Shown one piece after another: positions 14,449-20,198 of a stretch of 32,699 nt of DNA. Numbering within the stretch: position 1 is the stretch's first letter; each line of letters opens with the position of its first letter. Source of the DNA: a virus. The position numbers and the translations under genes were made by a program. The stretch covers positions 1 to 32,699 of the IMG/VR virus record IMGVR_UViG_3300032309_000130. One strand, given 5' to 3'. The notes beneath the pieces are model-generated. The model worked only from the letters and a program-made list of their open reading frames with translations, made no database searches and was not told the DNA's origin.

Positions 14449-14532
14449 CAAAAAAAAGGGCTACACCTGCTGTCTCACCCTTGCGGATGTTGGCGGACTG
14501 GCGTAGTACCAGCAGACAGCATGTGTAACCCT
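14449..14532 (-). ncRNA. C4-like antisense RNA with intrinsic terminator
   Basis: Read on the minus strand, a 19-position stem (14532-14514 with 14475-14457) has 18 pairs including one G-U and a single A-G mismatch. It encloses a 4-bp hairpin with a 7-nt loop UACUACG (14512-14498), a linker containing CCGCCAA (14496-14490), and a 5-bp hairpin with a GCAA tetraloop (14489-14476). Eight U follow (14457-14450). The G-U pairs exist only in minus-strand RNA, so that is the transcribed strand. Loop and linker are complementary to two boxes just upstream (14532-14538 and 14546-14552). This matches the architecture of phage C4 RNAs (P1, P7), which silence genes on their own transcript. It lies between the cro-like and initiator genes, where lambda has tR1. 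Confidence 0.75.
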
Positions 14533-14552
14533 ACTACGATTAACGCCGCCAA
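14532..14552 (-). promoter_or_regulatory. Putative C4 target boxes a and b
   Basis: In the minus-strand transcript this stretch reads UUGGCGG (14552-14546), a 7-nt spacer, then CGUAGUA (14538-14532). These are exact complements, in antiparallel order, of the CCGCCAA linker and UACUACG loop of the structured RNA just downstream. Pairing would form an alternative fold across the end of the cro-like transcript. Confidence 0.65.
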
Positions 14553-14565
14553 GCGTTTCAAAAAA

Positions 14566-14724
14566 TTATACAACAAACCACTCAGGGCGCAAGTCTTTAA
14601 GCTGGCGCAACCTTAATTCGGGGATTTTTTCTTTCCATTGGCACACCGCTGGCTTGGAAACACCTAATATTTTGGCAAGCTCACTCTGTGATCCTGCAAG
14701 TTTGGTAAGTTCTTGTTTAGTCAT
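14566..14724 (-). CDS. cro: Cro-like repressor (P22 Cro family)
   Basis: A 52-residue protein with a compact helix-turn-helix: TKLAGSQSELAKILGVSKPA followed by VCQWKEKIPELRLRQL and DLRPEW. The QSELAKILGVSKPAVCQWK core and KIPELR after it are diagnostic of the P22-Cro family. It diverges from the plus-strand operon across a 148-base control region with two palindromes, which it probably binds to regulate itself and the early genes. The best -10 box ends six bases before ATG 14724, so the mRNA may be nearly leaderless. No partner CI-like gene was found. Confidence 0.88.
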   Translation of the reverse strand: MTKQELTKLAGSQSELAKILGVSKPAVCQWKEKIPELRLRQLKDLRPEWFVV

Positions 14725-14730
14725 TGCTTA

Positions 14731-14758
14731 ATTGTAAGGTAGATTAACAAAATAGCAA
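14731..14758 (-). promoter_or_regulatory. Promoter for the cro-like/replication operon
   Basis: On the minus strand TTGCTA (14758-14753) and TACAAT (14736-14731) are separated by 16 bases, close to sigma-70 consensus. Transcription would begin about at the cro-like ATG. The palindrome at 14761-14777 lies just upstream of the -35 box, where a bound protein could activate or repress. Confidence 0.6.
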
Positions 14759-14760
14759 CA

Positions 14761-14777
14761 CTAGGGTTTGTCCCTAG
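14761..14777. promoter_or_regulatory. 17-bp perfect palindrome, candidate operator
   Basis: CTAGGG and CCCTAG flank a 5-base spacer, the usual size of a phage repressor operator. It lies between the two divergent promoters and touches the -35 side of the minus promoter. Confidence 0.65.
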
Positions 14778-14797
14778 AAAATAATTGCAAATAGTTG

Positions 14798-14826
14798 TTG
14801 ACCTGTGGTTAAGTTTGCTTAACAAT
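14798..14826 (+). promoter_or_regulatory. Promoter of the plus-strand operon with overlapping palindrome
   Basis: TTGACC (14798-14803) and AACAAT (14821-14826) are separated by 17 bases. A perfect palindrome GTTAAG-TTTG-CTTAAC (14808-14823) covers the spacer and part of the -10 box, so a bound repressor would exclude RNA polymerase. The first gene starts 47 bases downstream. Confidence 0.65.
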
Positions 14827-14872
14827 ACATTCATTCCCCAGCGCAACGCATAGGGTCTTTTAGGAAAACAAA

Positions 14873-15109
14873 ATGGATACTCAAGAAATTACAGCAATTT
14901 ATGACCTTGCTGACAAAGCTGATGCAATTGTTAAAGATTTGGGAGATTTTTTGTTTACTGCAAAACATCTCAACATTACTTTGGCTGATGATGCACAAGA
15001 CTTGTATATGCGCTTGCGTGTTGTGTTGGGCGCTGTCAGCGATTACGCCAACGGCCTTGACAACGAATATGACGAGGTATACCACCCTTACGGCGATCCC
15101 CAAGATTAA
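14873..15109 (+). CDS. Small acidic early protein, unknown
   Basis: The 78-residue acidic protein (MDTQEITAIYDLADKADAIV, DEYDEVYHPYGDPQ near the end) has AGGA before ATG 14873 and is the first gene of the plus operon. It is helical in the first half with no Cys, signal or known motif. As the first-expressed gene it could act on a host function, but nothing in the sequence says which. Confidence 0.75.
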   Translation: MDTQEITAIYDLADKADAIVKDLGDFLFTAKHLNITLADDAQDLYMRLRVVLGAVSDYANGLDNEYDEVYHPYGDPQD

Positions 15110-15126
15110 CTATTAAAGGAAACAAA

Positions 15127-15354
15127 ATGATGAACTGCAACTGGATGGTTACTTTAGCAATTGCCCAACGCAAGGCTTTGCTTAACCTTGGCTACACAAG
15201 CCAACAAGTTAATGCCATGAGTTTGGCTGACACAACTGATGCGTTAAAAACACTTGGCTATAACTTTAAAGCCAATTCCCCATTTAAAAACAAAGCACCT
15301 TACAACGCGGAGTTTTTAGGCGCACAACCCGCACGTGCTGGTCAAGACTATTAA
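15127..15354 (+). CDS. Small early protein, unknown
   Basis: This 75-residue protein follows AAGGAAAC. It contains WMVTLAIAQRKALLNLGYTS and ALKTLGYNFKANSPF and is weakly basic, with no membrane segment long enough to be sure of. No family is recognised. It is the second gene of the plus operon, 17 bases after the first. Confidence 0.72.
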   Translation: MMNCNWMVTLAIAQRKALLNLGYTSQQVNAMSLADTTDALKTLGYNFKANSPFKNKAPYNAEFLGAQPARAGQDY

Positions 15355-15364
15355 AGGAACAACC

Positions 15365-15487
15365 ATGTTTGAAATAGAAAAATACACCACACCAACCGAT
15401 TGGGCGCAAGTGTGCCTGTGGATTGTCTCCATTGCAGCGATTGTAGTGGTTGCCCTTGATCTTTTTGTTTGGAGAACATCATGCTAA
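15365..15487 (+). CDS. Single-span membrane microprotein
   Basis: The 40-residue product has a hydrophilic N-terminus (MFEIEKYTTPTDW) and one membrane helix, VCLWIVSIAAIVVVALDLFV, then WRTSC. AAGGAAC precedes ATG 15365. Its end overlaps the next start by seven bases (ATGCTAA), so translation is probably coupled. Small membrane proteins of early operons often affect the host envelope or superinfection; no specific role can be read. Confidence 0.68.
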   Translation: MFEIEKYTTPTDWAQVCLWIVSIAAIVVVALDLFVWRTSC

Positions 15488-15753
15488 CTGACGGTGATGA
15501 GGGTGAATTCATCACCTATTTGATTTGGGATGAGGTCACCGTGCAATGGTCTTGGTCTGAGGGTGAAGACCATGAAACAGATGGCTACTTTGACATTTTT
15601 GTTTACAAAGATGGCTTAGACATTACCTACGACATTCCCAAATTGCACTTTCAATGGATTGAACAAGAAGTCAAGGAATACGCAGGCTATGAACCACCAA
15701 GCCGCCAGCGTGTTGCAAGTGCCATTAATGGTTATTTCAACAAAACTTTTTAA
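15481..15753 (+). CDS. Acidic small protein, unknown
   Basis: From ATG 15481, with GGAGAA eight bases before it, the product has 90 residues; a TTG at 15469 lies upstream of that ribosome site and is rejected. The protein is very acidic and rich in Trp and Tyr (FITYLIWDEVTVQWSWSEGE, HETDGYFDIFVYKDG), with a helical end (YEPPSRQRVASAINGYF). Strongly acidic early proteins may mimic DNA, but that is speculation. Confidence 0.72.
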   Translation: MLTDGDEGEFITYLIWDEVTVQWSWSEGEDHETDGYFDIFVYKDGLDITYDIPKLHFQWIEQEVKEYAGYEPPSRQRVASAINGYFNKTF

Positions 15754-15761
15754 GGATCAAA

Positions 15762-16046
15762 ATGAAATACGCACTCTTACTTTTGGTGTTGGTTGGATGC
15801 GCCAGCCAGCAACCAGCCCCTGTGTACACGCCACGCCCTGAACCAATCATCATTCCCAACACTACCCAAGAACTGGTGATGGATAAACAAATTCAACCTA
15901 TGGGCAGGAATGAAGTGATTGATGGGGTTAAGCAATGCGAATCATCAGGGCTTCGCGCTATCCCAATCTACGCCAAACGCAAGATCAATGGCTACACAGT
16001 CGAAACCATTGTGGAAGTTACCTGTGGCCCACGTTACACATACTAA
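15762..16046 (+). CDS. Small lipoprotein
   Basis: A 94-residue protein starts MKYALLLLVLVGCASQ: a short charged start, a hydrophobic stretch and lipobox LVGC with C13 as the lipid-modified residue. A Pro-rich linker follows (PAPVYTPRPEPIIIP), then a small folded part with C58 and C87 that may form a disulfide. It should be anchored in the envelope facing the periplasm. Its place in the early operon rather than the lysis cassette suggests a superinfection-exclusion or envelope role rather than an outer spanin. The function is inference. Confidence 0.8.
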   Translation: MKYALLLLVLVGCASQQPAPVYTPRPEPIIIPNTTQELVMDKQIQPMGRNEVIDGVKQCESSGLRAIPIYAKRKINGYTVETIVEVTCGPRYTY

Positions 16047-16055
16047 GGAAACAAC

Positions 16056-16622
16056 ATGAAACAAATTGCAACCGCATTGGTCAAAGCACAAAAGTCTTTT
16101 GGGCCAGCTTTGAAGTCATCTACTAACCCGCATTTCAAGTCGCGCTATGCCGACCTTGCTGCCTGCGTAGAAGCTGTTATTTCAGGCTTAAACGATAACG
16201 GTATAGCCTTGATTCAGAAATGCCATAACTGCGACAACGGCGTGATGGTAGAAACAGTGCTTATTCACGAATCAGGCGAAATGCTTGAATGTGGCACTCT
16301 CCATGTGCCTGCAAGCAAACAAGACCCACAGGGTTATGGTTCGGCATTGACCTACGCTAGACGTTATTCCTTGATGGCTGCTTGCGGTATTGCCCCTGAA
16401 GATGATGATGGCAACAGCGCTAGCCGCCGCACCGAAATCAAATCTACGGTCAACGAAAACCAAATAGCTGACTTGATGGCGGCAATGGATGAAACCAACA
16501 CGCTAGAAGAATTGCAAAAGACTTACAAAACAGCTTACGCCGCAGCCAATGGCGACCCGGCTTGGCAAAAGAAAGTCATTAAAAGCAAGGATGACAAAAA
16601 AGCACAATTGGAGGGCAAATGA
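16056..16622 (+). CDS. erf: ERF-family ssDNA-annealing recombinase
   Basis: The 188-residue protein has the ERF core in its first 130 residues: IATALVKAQKSFGPALKSST, NPHFKSRYADLAACVEAV, and DPQGYGSALTYARRYSLMAA with CGIAPEDDDGN. The FKSRYADLA and GSALTYARRYSL motifs are diagnostic. A charged helical tail follows. It anneals complementary single strands during phage recombination and can circularise or concatenate DNA, which P22-type headful packaging needs. It pairs with the exonuclease gene downstream and overlaps the next gene by ATGA. Confidence 0.94.
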   Translation: MKQIATALVKAQKSFGPALKSSTNPHFKSRYADLAACVEAVISGLNDNGIALIQKCHNCDNGVMVETVLIHESGEMLECGTLHVPASKQDPQGYGSALTYARRYSLMAACGIAPEDDDGNSASRRTEIKSTVNENQIADLMAAMDETNTLEELQKTYKTAYAAANGDPAWQKKVIKSKDDKKAQLEGK

Positions 16623-16840
16623 AACACGAAATATCTTTAGAAACTCTGCTTATGGCAAAACAAGCCATAGAAGAATTACTGCAGTTTCAATTGAGTACAG
16701 CCGCAAAAGATGAATCTGTGTTTAGGTTAACTTCTGATATGCGTAAACGTGCCTACAAAGCCGCCAGCCAAATTGACGTAGCAACATTTATTCTTTTAAA
16801 ACACAAACTGGAGATTACAGATGGAACAGGGAACAAGTGA
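16619..16840 (+). CDS. Small helical protein in the recombination cassette
   Basis: The 73-residue protein (MKHEISLETLLMAKQAIEEL, RKRAYKAASQIDVATFILLK) is mostly helical and has no known motif. It is coupled to the ERF gene by an ATGA overlap and overlaps the exonuclease gene by 20 bases. Position suggests a helper of recombination. Confidence 0.7.
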   Translation: MKHEISLETLLMAKQAIEELLQFQLSTAAKDESVFRLTSDMRKRAYKAASQIDVATFILLKHKLEITDGTGNK

Positions 16841-17432
16841 ATGGTTTGCCGCTAGATGCGGCAAGGTGACCGCCAGCAGGGTGGCAGACATTATTGCCAA
16901 GACCAAGACAGGGCCAAGCGCCAGCAGGGAAAACTACCTTGCCCAAATTGTGTGTGAACGCATGACAGGCAAACCCGCAGAGTCTTACAGCAACGCAGCG
17001 ATGGCTTGGGGGACTGAACAAGAACCTTTTGCCCGTGCCGCCTATGAGTCCGCTAAAGACGTTTTAGTTGAAGAGGTAGGGTTTGTGTCGCACCCCAACA
17101 TTTCAGAGGCTGGTGCGTCCCCTGATGGGCTTGTGGGGCTGTTTGGATTGGTGGAGATTAAATGCCCCAACACCGCCACACACATTCAGACTTTGCTAGA
17201 TCAAAAAGTGCCTGAAAAGTACAACACGCAAATGCAATGGCAAATGGCTTGCACTCAGCGCCAATGGTGTGACTTTGTAAGTTTTGACCCACGCATGGCA
17301 GAGGGCTTACAACTGTTTATCAAACGGGTTGAACTTGACCCTGTTTATATTGCCAACCTTGAAAAAGAAATCTTGAATTTCTTATTTGATGTTGAACACA
17401 AAATCACCCAACTTAACAAACTGAAAGACTGA
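16821..17432 (+). CDS. YqaJ-type exonuclease (lambda Exo fold)
   Basis: The 203-residue protein begins with the YqaJ pattern EWFAARCGKVTASRVADI (7-24), has WGTEQEP with E66, ASPDGLVG with D102, LVEIKCPN with E112 and K114, and QMQWQMACTQ (137-146). These are the catalytic acidic residues, Lys and Gln of lambda-type 5'-3' exonucleases. It should resect double-stranded ends to give 3' single strands for the ERF protein. The length is typical and all core residues are present. Confidence 0.94.
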   Translation: MEQGTSEWFAARCGKVTASRVADIIAKTKTGPSASRENYLAQIVCERMTGKPAESYSNAAMAWGTEQEPFARAAYESAKDVLVEEVGFVSHPNISEAGASPDGLVGLFGLVEIKCPNTATHIQTLLDQKVPEKYNTQMQWQMACTQRQWCDFVSFDPRMAEGLQLFIKRVELDPVYIANLEKEILNFLFDVEHKITQLNKLKD

Positions 17433-17433
17433 A

Positions 17434-17682
17434 ATGAAAAAGATTAAAAACATTGTTGTGATTACTGGCACATACACCAACAAAGAGGGTCAAGAAAAGA
17501 AACGTTATCAAACCATTGGCAGTTTGTTTGAAGATGGTGAAAACCTAAAGATCAAGCTAGACACCATTCCCTTGGTGGACGGTGGTTGGACGGGCTGGGC
17601 AAACTGCTATGAATTGGAAGATCGAGCAGAAAAGTCACGCAAGTCGGGCTTTGACGATATGCCTAGCGACATTCCTTTTTGA
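17434..17682 (+). CDS. SSB-like protein with an acidic C-terminal tip
   Basis: This 82-residue protein has a beta-rich N-terminal part (IKNIVVITGTYTNKEGQEKK, YQTIGSLFEDGENLKIKLD, GWTGWANCYEL) and ends FDDMPSDIPF. The Asp-rich tip ending in Ile-Pro-Phe is the hallmark by which bacterial SSB recruits DNA-repair partners. It is shorter than SSB but fits a small OB-type single-strand binding protein beside the exonuclease and annealing protein. The tip is plain to see; the fold is inferred. Confidence 0.75.
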   Translation: MKKIKNIVVITGTYTNKEGQEKKRYQTIGSLFEDGENLKIKLDTIPLVDGGWTGWANCYELEDRAEKSRKSGFDDMPSDIPF

Positions 17683-17690
17683 GGTGAACC

Positions 17691-17990
17691 ATGCTGCATC
17701 CAAGAGTCAGAAACACCGACCCTTTGACCAGTTGGCAGGCAGCAGGGTCTGCAAAAGATCTTGCTAGCCGCCACGCCCAAATCATTGTGGATTGCTTGAC
17801 CAAACATGGCGCATTGGGTAAAGATGGCATTGCCGCCCACACAGGCTTGGAATCCATGCAAGTCGCTAGACGGTTGCACGAACTAGAACGCGATGGCGAA
17901 ATCAGTTTGACAGGTCAGGTTGTCAAATCTAAGTCAGGGCGCATGGAACGCGAATGGAAAATCACACCGATGCAAAGGGAATTAATATGA
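17691..17990 (+). CDS. Winged-helix DNA-binding protein
   Basis: The 99-residue protein begins RNTDPLTSWQAAGSAKDLAS, a frequent start of a phage winged-helix family, then IIVDCLTKHGALGKDGIAAH with TGLESMQVARRLHELERDGE as recognition helix and SLTGQVVKSKSGRMEREWKI as wing. It probably regulates transcription or assists recombination. GAGG precedes ATG 17691, and the stop overlaps the next start (ATGA). Confidence 0.8.
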   Translation: MLHPRVRNTDPLTSWQAAGSAKDLASRHAQIIVDCLTKHGALGKDGIAAHTGLESMQVARRLHELERDGEISLTGQVVKSKSGRMEREWKITPMQRELI

Positions 17991-18160
17991 TCCGCAAACG
18001 TCAAATCCAAGACCTTGAACTAAAGACAGATCAACAGTTTTATGATGAATTGCGAAATGGCGTGATTGAAGAAGTGGCGGCAGAGATAGAGAAGATGACT
18101 GGCTTTGGTGCTGACACCATTGACAGCTTGACTATATATGTAAGGGCAATGAAGAAATGA
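17987..18160 (+). CDS. Small early protein, unknown
   Basis: From ATG 17987 (AAGGGA upstream, ATGA overlap with the previous stop) the product has 57 residues, MIRKRQIQDLELKTDQQFYD and VIEEVAAEIEKMTGFG. A longer start at 17954 would lie deep in the winged-helix gene and is rejected. It has a basic start and a helical acidic middle. No family known. Confidence 0.7.
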   Translation: MIRKRQIQDLELKTDQQFYDELRNGVIEEVAAEIEKMTGFGADTIDSLTIYVRAMKK

Positions 18161-18432
18161 CAGAAGATGAAATCATTGAGATGGCTAGAGAGGCTGGATG
18201 GAAAGATTTGCGAGATTTTGATTTGGAAATGAATGAAGACATATTCATGGGTCGATCTGCTGATCTTGTAGCCTTTGCCAAACTGGTAGCCGCCAAAGAG
18301 CGTGAAGCCTGTGCGCAGGTGTGCGAGGATTTGCCAGCACCCGACATATACAGCAACACAGACATGTCAATGTGGGATGTAACCTGCATGGATTGTGCTG
18401 AAGCCATCAGAGCAAGGGGAGAACAAGCATGA
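18157..18432 (+). CDS. Conserved small phage protein, unknown
   Basis: The 91-residue protein starts MTEDEIIEMAREAGW and has LVAFAKLVAAKEREACAQVC, a segment found in a large group of small phage proteins of unknown role, then CMDCAEAIRARGEQ. Cys residues (CAQVCED, CMDC) might bind metal. ATGA overlaps link it to both neighbours. This family is often found in several copies or as fusions in early regions. Confidence 0.75.
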   Translation: MTEDEIIEMAREAGWKDLRDFDLEMNEDIFMGRSADLVAFAKLVAAKEREACAQVCEDLPAPDIYSNTDMSMWDVTCMDCAEAIRARGEQA

Positions 18433-18791
18433 TTGAAGTATTTAAGAAGATGGTAGAGGCGTTGGAATGTGCGTTGAGTGAAGACAAACCATACATTGAC
18501 GAATGTAGACAAGCCATCCAAGCAGGCAAGCAAGCCATTGCAGAGTTGGAAAGCCAAGAGCAGGGTGAGCCTGTGGCGGAGGCAAGATTCGATGGAACTT
18601 TGCACTGGCTTGAACCATACGGCATTGGACTGCACCGATTCCAAGGGCTTCTTTACACCCACCCACCACAGCGCACATGGGTAGGGCTGACGGATGAGGA
18701 AATATCTATGTTTAGTATGTGGCTAGACAGTAAACCAGATGCTACTGTTTTTACAGCCATTGAAGCTAGATTAAAGGAAATCAACACATGA
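18429..18791 (+). CDS. Conserved small phage protein, unknown
   Basis: The 120-residue protein has a helical first third (MVEALECALSEDKPYIDECR, AIQAGKQAIAELESQEQ), a linker, then LHWLEPYGIGLHRFQGLLYT and PPQRTWVGLTDEEISMFSMW. The GLTDEEI end is shared by many early phage proteins of unknown function. It is coupled by ATGA to the genes on both sides. Confidence 0.75.
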   Translation: MIEVFKKMVEALECALSEDKPYIDECRQAIQAGKQAIAELESQEQGEPVAEARFDGTLHWLEPYGIGLHRFQGLLYTHPPQRTWVGLTDEEISMFSMWLDSKPDATVFTAIEARLKEINT

Positions 18792-18937
18792 CCAAAGCAC
18801 AACAAGTCTTTGAGGCAATGATGCGATCAAAGGGACACGCAGATTTCAGCAAAACAAAAGACAGATACAACCTACCCACATTGCAAACTCGTTGGAACTA
18901 CTTTTTAATGGGTTGGGAAATGAGGAGTGTGCTGTGA
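18788..18937 (+). CDS. Small conserved early protein
   Basis: A 49-residue protein, MTKAQQVFEAMMRSKGHADF, then RYNLPTLQTRWNYFLMGWEM. The pattern with Asn-Tyr-Phe-x-x-Gly-Trp near the end is familiar from short phage ORFs. It begins in an ATGA overlap with the preceding stop and ends in a GTGA overlap with the next start, which supports it as part of the coupled chain. Confidence 0.7.
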   Translation: MTKAQQVFEAMMRSKGHADFSKTKDRYNLPTLQTRWNYFLMGWEMRSVL

Positions 18938-19131
18938 TAGCCACGGTCTTGGCATTGGTGATTGGCGCAGTGATTGGGGTTGGAACGCTGGTTCTTTTTG
19001 CTATTTTGCTGGCACACGTTCAAAGTGTGGACAATCCACAAGATTGGAGAAATTCCCTCCCCAACGATTCTTTGGATGAAGAGATTCCCAATAAGCCCCA
19101 AGAGGGGCAAGAATTTCCTTACTCCAAATAA
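18934..19131 (+). CDS. Small membrane protein, last gene of the plus operon
   Basis: From GTG 18934, with GAGGAG before it, the product has 65 residues: one long hydrophobic helix (VLALVIGAVIGVGTLVLFAI, LLAHV) and a hydrophilic acidic tail ending QEFPYSK. A TTG at 18892 in frame lies upstream of the ribosome site. The tail is encoded by DNA that also codes, on the other strand, for the end of the endolysin (19001-19131). The gene start is well supported; the tail may be constrained by the other strand. Confidence 0.65.
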   Translation: MIATVLALVIGAVIGVGTLVLFAILLAHVQSVDNPQDWRNSLPNDSLDEEIPNKPQEGQEFPYSK

Positions 19132-19345
19132 TCTTGCCATCTTTGAAAAAATTTAAATCAATGGCGCAGCGTTTGAGGTGAATGCTGTTCATGGTCTTGG
19201 ATCGACCAGTTTTAAAGTAAATGGCTTGTTGTTCAGGAGTCCGCGCCAATTCGCCACCAGTGACCACAAAACCTTGCTCTGTGGCGTACTGGATCAGTTT
19301 GCAGGCATCCAGCAGGAAAGCCGCTTGTTCGGTGCTTAAACTCAT
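19001..19345 (-). CDS. Endolysin, M15-type L,D-peptidase
   Basis: The 114-residue protein has the M15 (VanY-like) pattern. GGELARTPEQQAIYF (30-44) is the substrate-binding start. SIHLKRCAIDLNFF has zinc ligands H56 and D63. GAYWESL and NRWGGNF follow. VDCPHFER has the catalytic D104 and the third ligand H107. It should cleave peptide cross-links in peptidoglycan, like other short phage L-alanyl-D-glutamate peptidases. There is no signal peptide, so export depends on the holin encoded just upstream (ATGA overlap). Confidence 0.92.
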   Translation of the reverse strand: MSLSTEQAAFLLDACKLIQYATEQGFVVTGGELARTPEQQAIYFKTGRSKTMNSIHLKRCAIDLNFFKDGKIIWSKEILAPLGAYWESLHPKNRWGGNFSNLVDCPHFERVPAK

Positions 19346-19854
19346 TTTTTGCCTTTCATATCTGCCAGCTTTTCAATAGTCCTGCCACCAAAATAAGCGC
19401 CCATGATTAACATCCCCCAGTTTCCCAAAAGGGTCACATAGGATTCATTGGCGTTGTACCCGTAGGCACTCATCATGGCAAACAGGAAATAGCCCAAGAA
19501 GATGGCTATAAGGGACATAGGGCGTATGTTTTTGGATAGCCAAGAGTCTGATCCCATATCTGCTTTCCAGCGGTCAGAAACGTTGTTATCCTCATTCTTA
19601 GCGGCATCAGCAAACAATTGCAATTCAGCTAGTTCCATCTTGGCTTTTTCAATGCCCAATTCCAACAGGCGTTCTTCATGTTCAAACTGAAGCTGGCGCA
19701 ACTTGGATACATCTTCAGGGGTTGGTGCGTCAGGGATTTTCACGCCCAAAGTGTTTTCAACTACTTCCTTGCCTTTGGCTTGGATGGCGCTAGACAGTAG
19801 TGTTAACCCATTTTGGGCAAGACTACCAAGTAGGGATGCAACTATTGGAATCAT
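19342..19854 (-). CDS. Holin, GTA/3TM-like family
   Basis: The 170-residue protein has a hydrophobic N-terminal segment (1-25), a charged helical middle (50-90), the motif SWLSKNIRPMSLIAIFLGYF leading into a membrane helix at about 112-132, and a second helix at 141-157 ending in MGAYFGGRTIEKL. The WxxKxxRP and GGRTIEK elements match holins of the GTA_holin_3TM group. It would form membrane holes that release the endolysin, whose start it overlaps by four bases. Confidence 0.85.
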   Translation of the reverse strand: MIPIVASLLGSLAQNGLTLLSSAIQAKGKEVVENTLGVKIPDAPTPEDVSKLRQLQFEHEERLLELGIEKAKMELAELQLFADAAKNEDNNVSDRWKADMGSDSWLSKNIRPMSLIAIFLGYFLFAMMSAYGYNANESYVTLLGNWGMLIMGAYFGGRTIEKLADMKGKK

Positions 19855-20198
19855 TTATCTTCCTTTTTGAATGTGGTTTTCATTCCTGCTCTATCTTCCA
19901 AAATGGCAATGTGCAGGCGGTTGACCTGAATATCATCCCTGTTCTTTTGGATTTCTTTTTCCAAGTCTTGGCGCAATTTCTCCCTAGCCAATTCTGCGCC
20001 TGTATTGCTGGCTTGTTTGTTGTCTGAAGTCACAACCAAGCTGATTTTGCTATTTAAGATGGTCACCTCATGGGACAAGTTAGACAGCGCCGACATAAGG
20101 TAAACAACGCAAGAAAACAATAAAGGCAACAAAGCAAACGTGATTTTTTCAACCAAAGCACTTTTGGTTTCCATTGCTTGAATTTTTTCCTCACTCAT
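19851..20198 (-). CDS. Membrane-anchored coiled-coil protein of the lysis cassette
   Basis: The 115-residue protein has one membrane helix at about 20-40 (ITFALLPLLFSCVVYLMSAL) and then a long coiled coil (LNSKISLVV, ELAREKLRQDLEKEIQKNRD). AAAAAGGAAA precedes ATG 20198, and the stop overlaps the holin start by four bases. Anchor plus periplasmic-type coil is the shape of an inner-membrane spanin, but orientation and partner are unknown. Confidence 0.68.
   Translation of the reverse strand: MSEEKIQAMETKSALVEKITFALLPLLFSCVVYLMSALSNLSHEVTILNSKISLVVTSDNKQASNTGAELAREKLRQDLEKEIQKNRDDIQVNRLHIAILEDRAGMKTTFKKEDK

Noticed and set aside
14273-14506. Plus-strand 77-codon frame across the control region
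   Set aside because: It runs opposite the initiator gene and the structured RNA, lacks a ribosome site and has no conserved pattern.
14476-14513. Self-cleaving ribozyme (the CCGCAAGG segment recalls some ribozyme loops)
   Set aside because: CGCAAG here is simply a GCAA tetraloop on a 5-bp stem, and the hammerhead or twister core bases I know are missing. The complementary boxes are better explained by C4 RNA.
14457-14532. tRNA gene
   Set aside because: The cloverleaf-like look comes from a three-way junction; there is no T arm with TTCRA and no CCA-type acceptor, and the closing stem is far too long.
18132-18662. A 176-codon minus-strand frame within the early region
   Set aside because: It crosses three coupled plus-strand genes with familiar motifs and ribosome sites; the reverse product is low in charge pattern and has no recognised motif.
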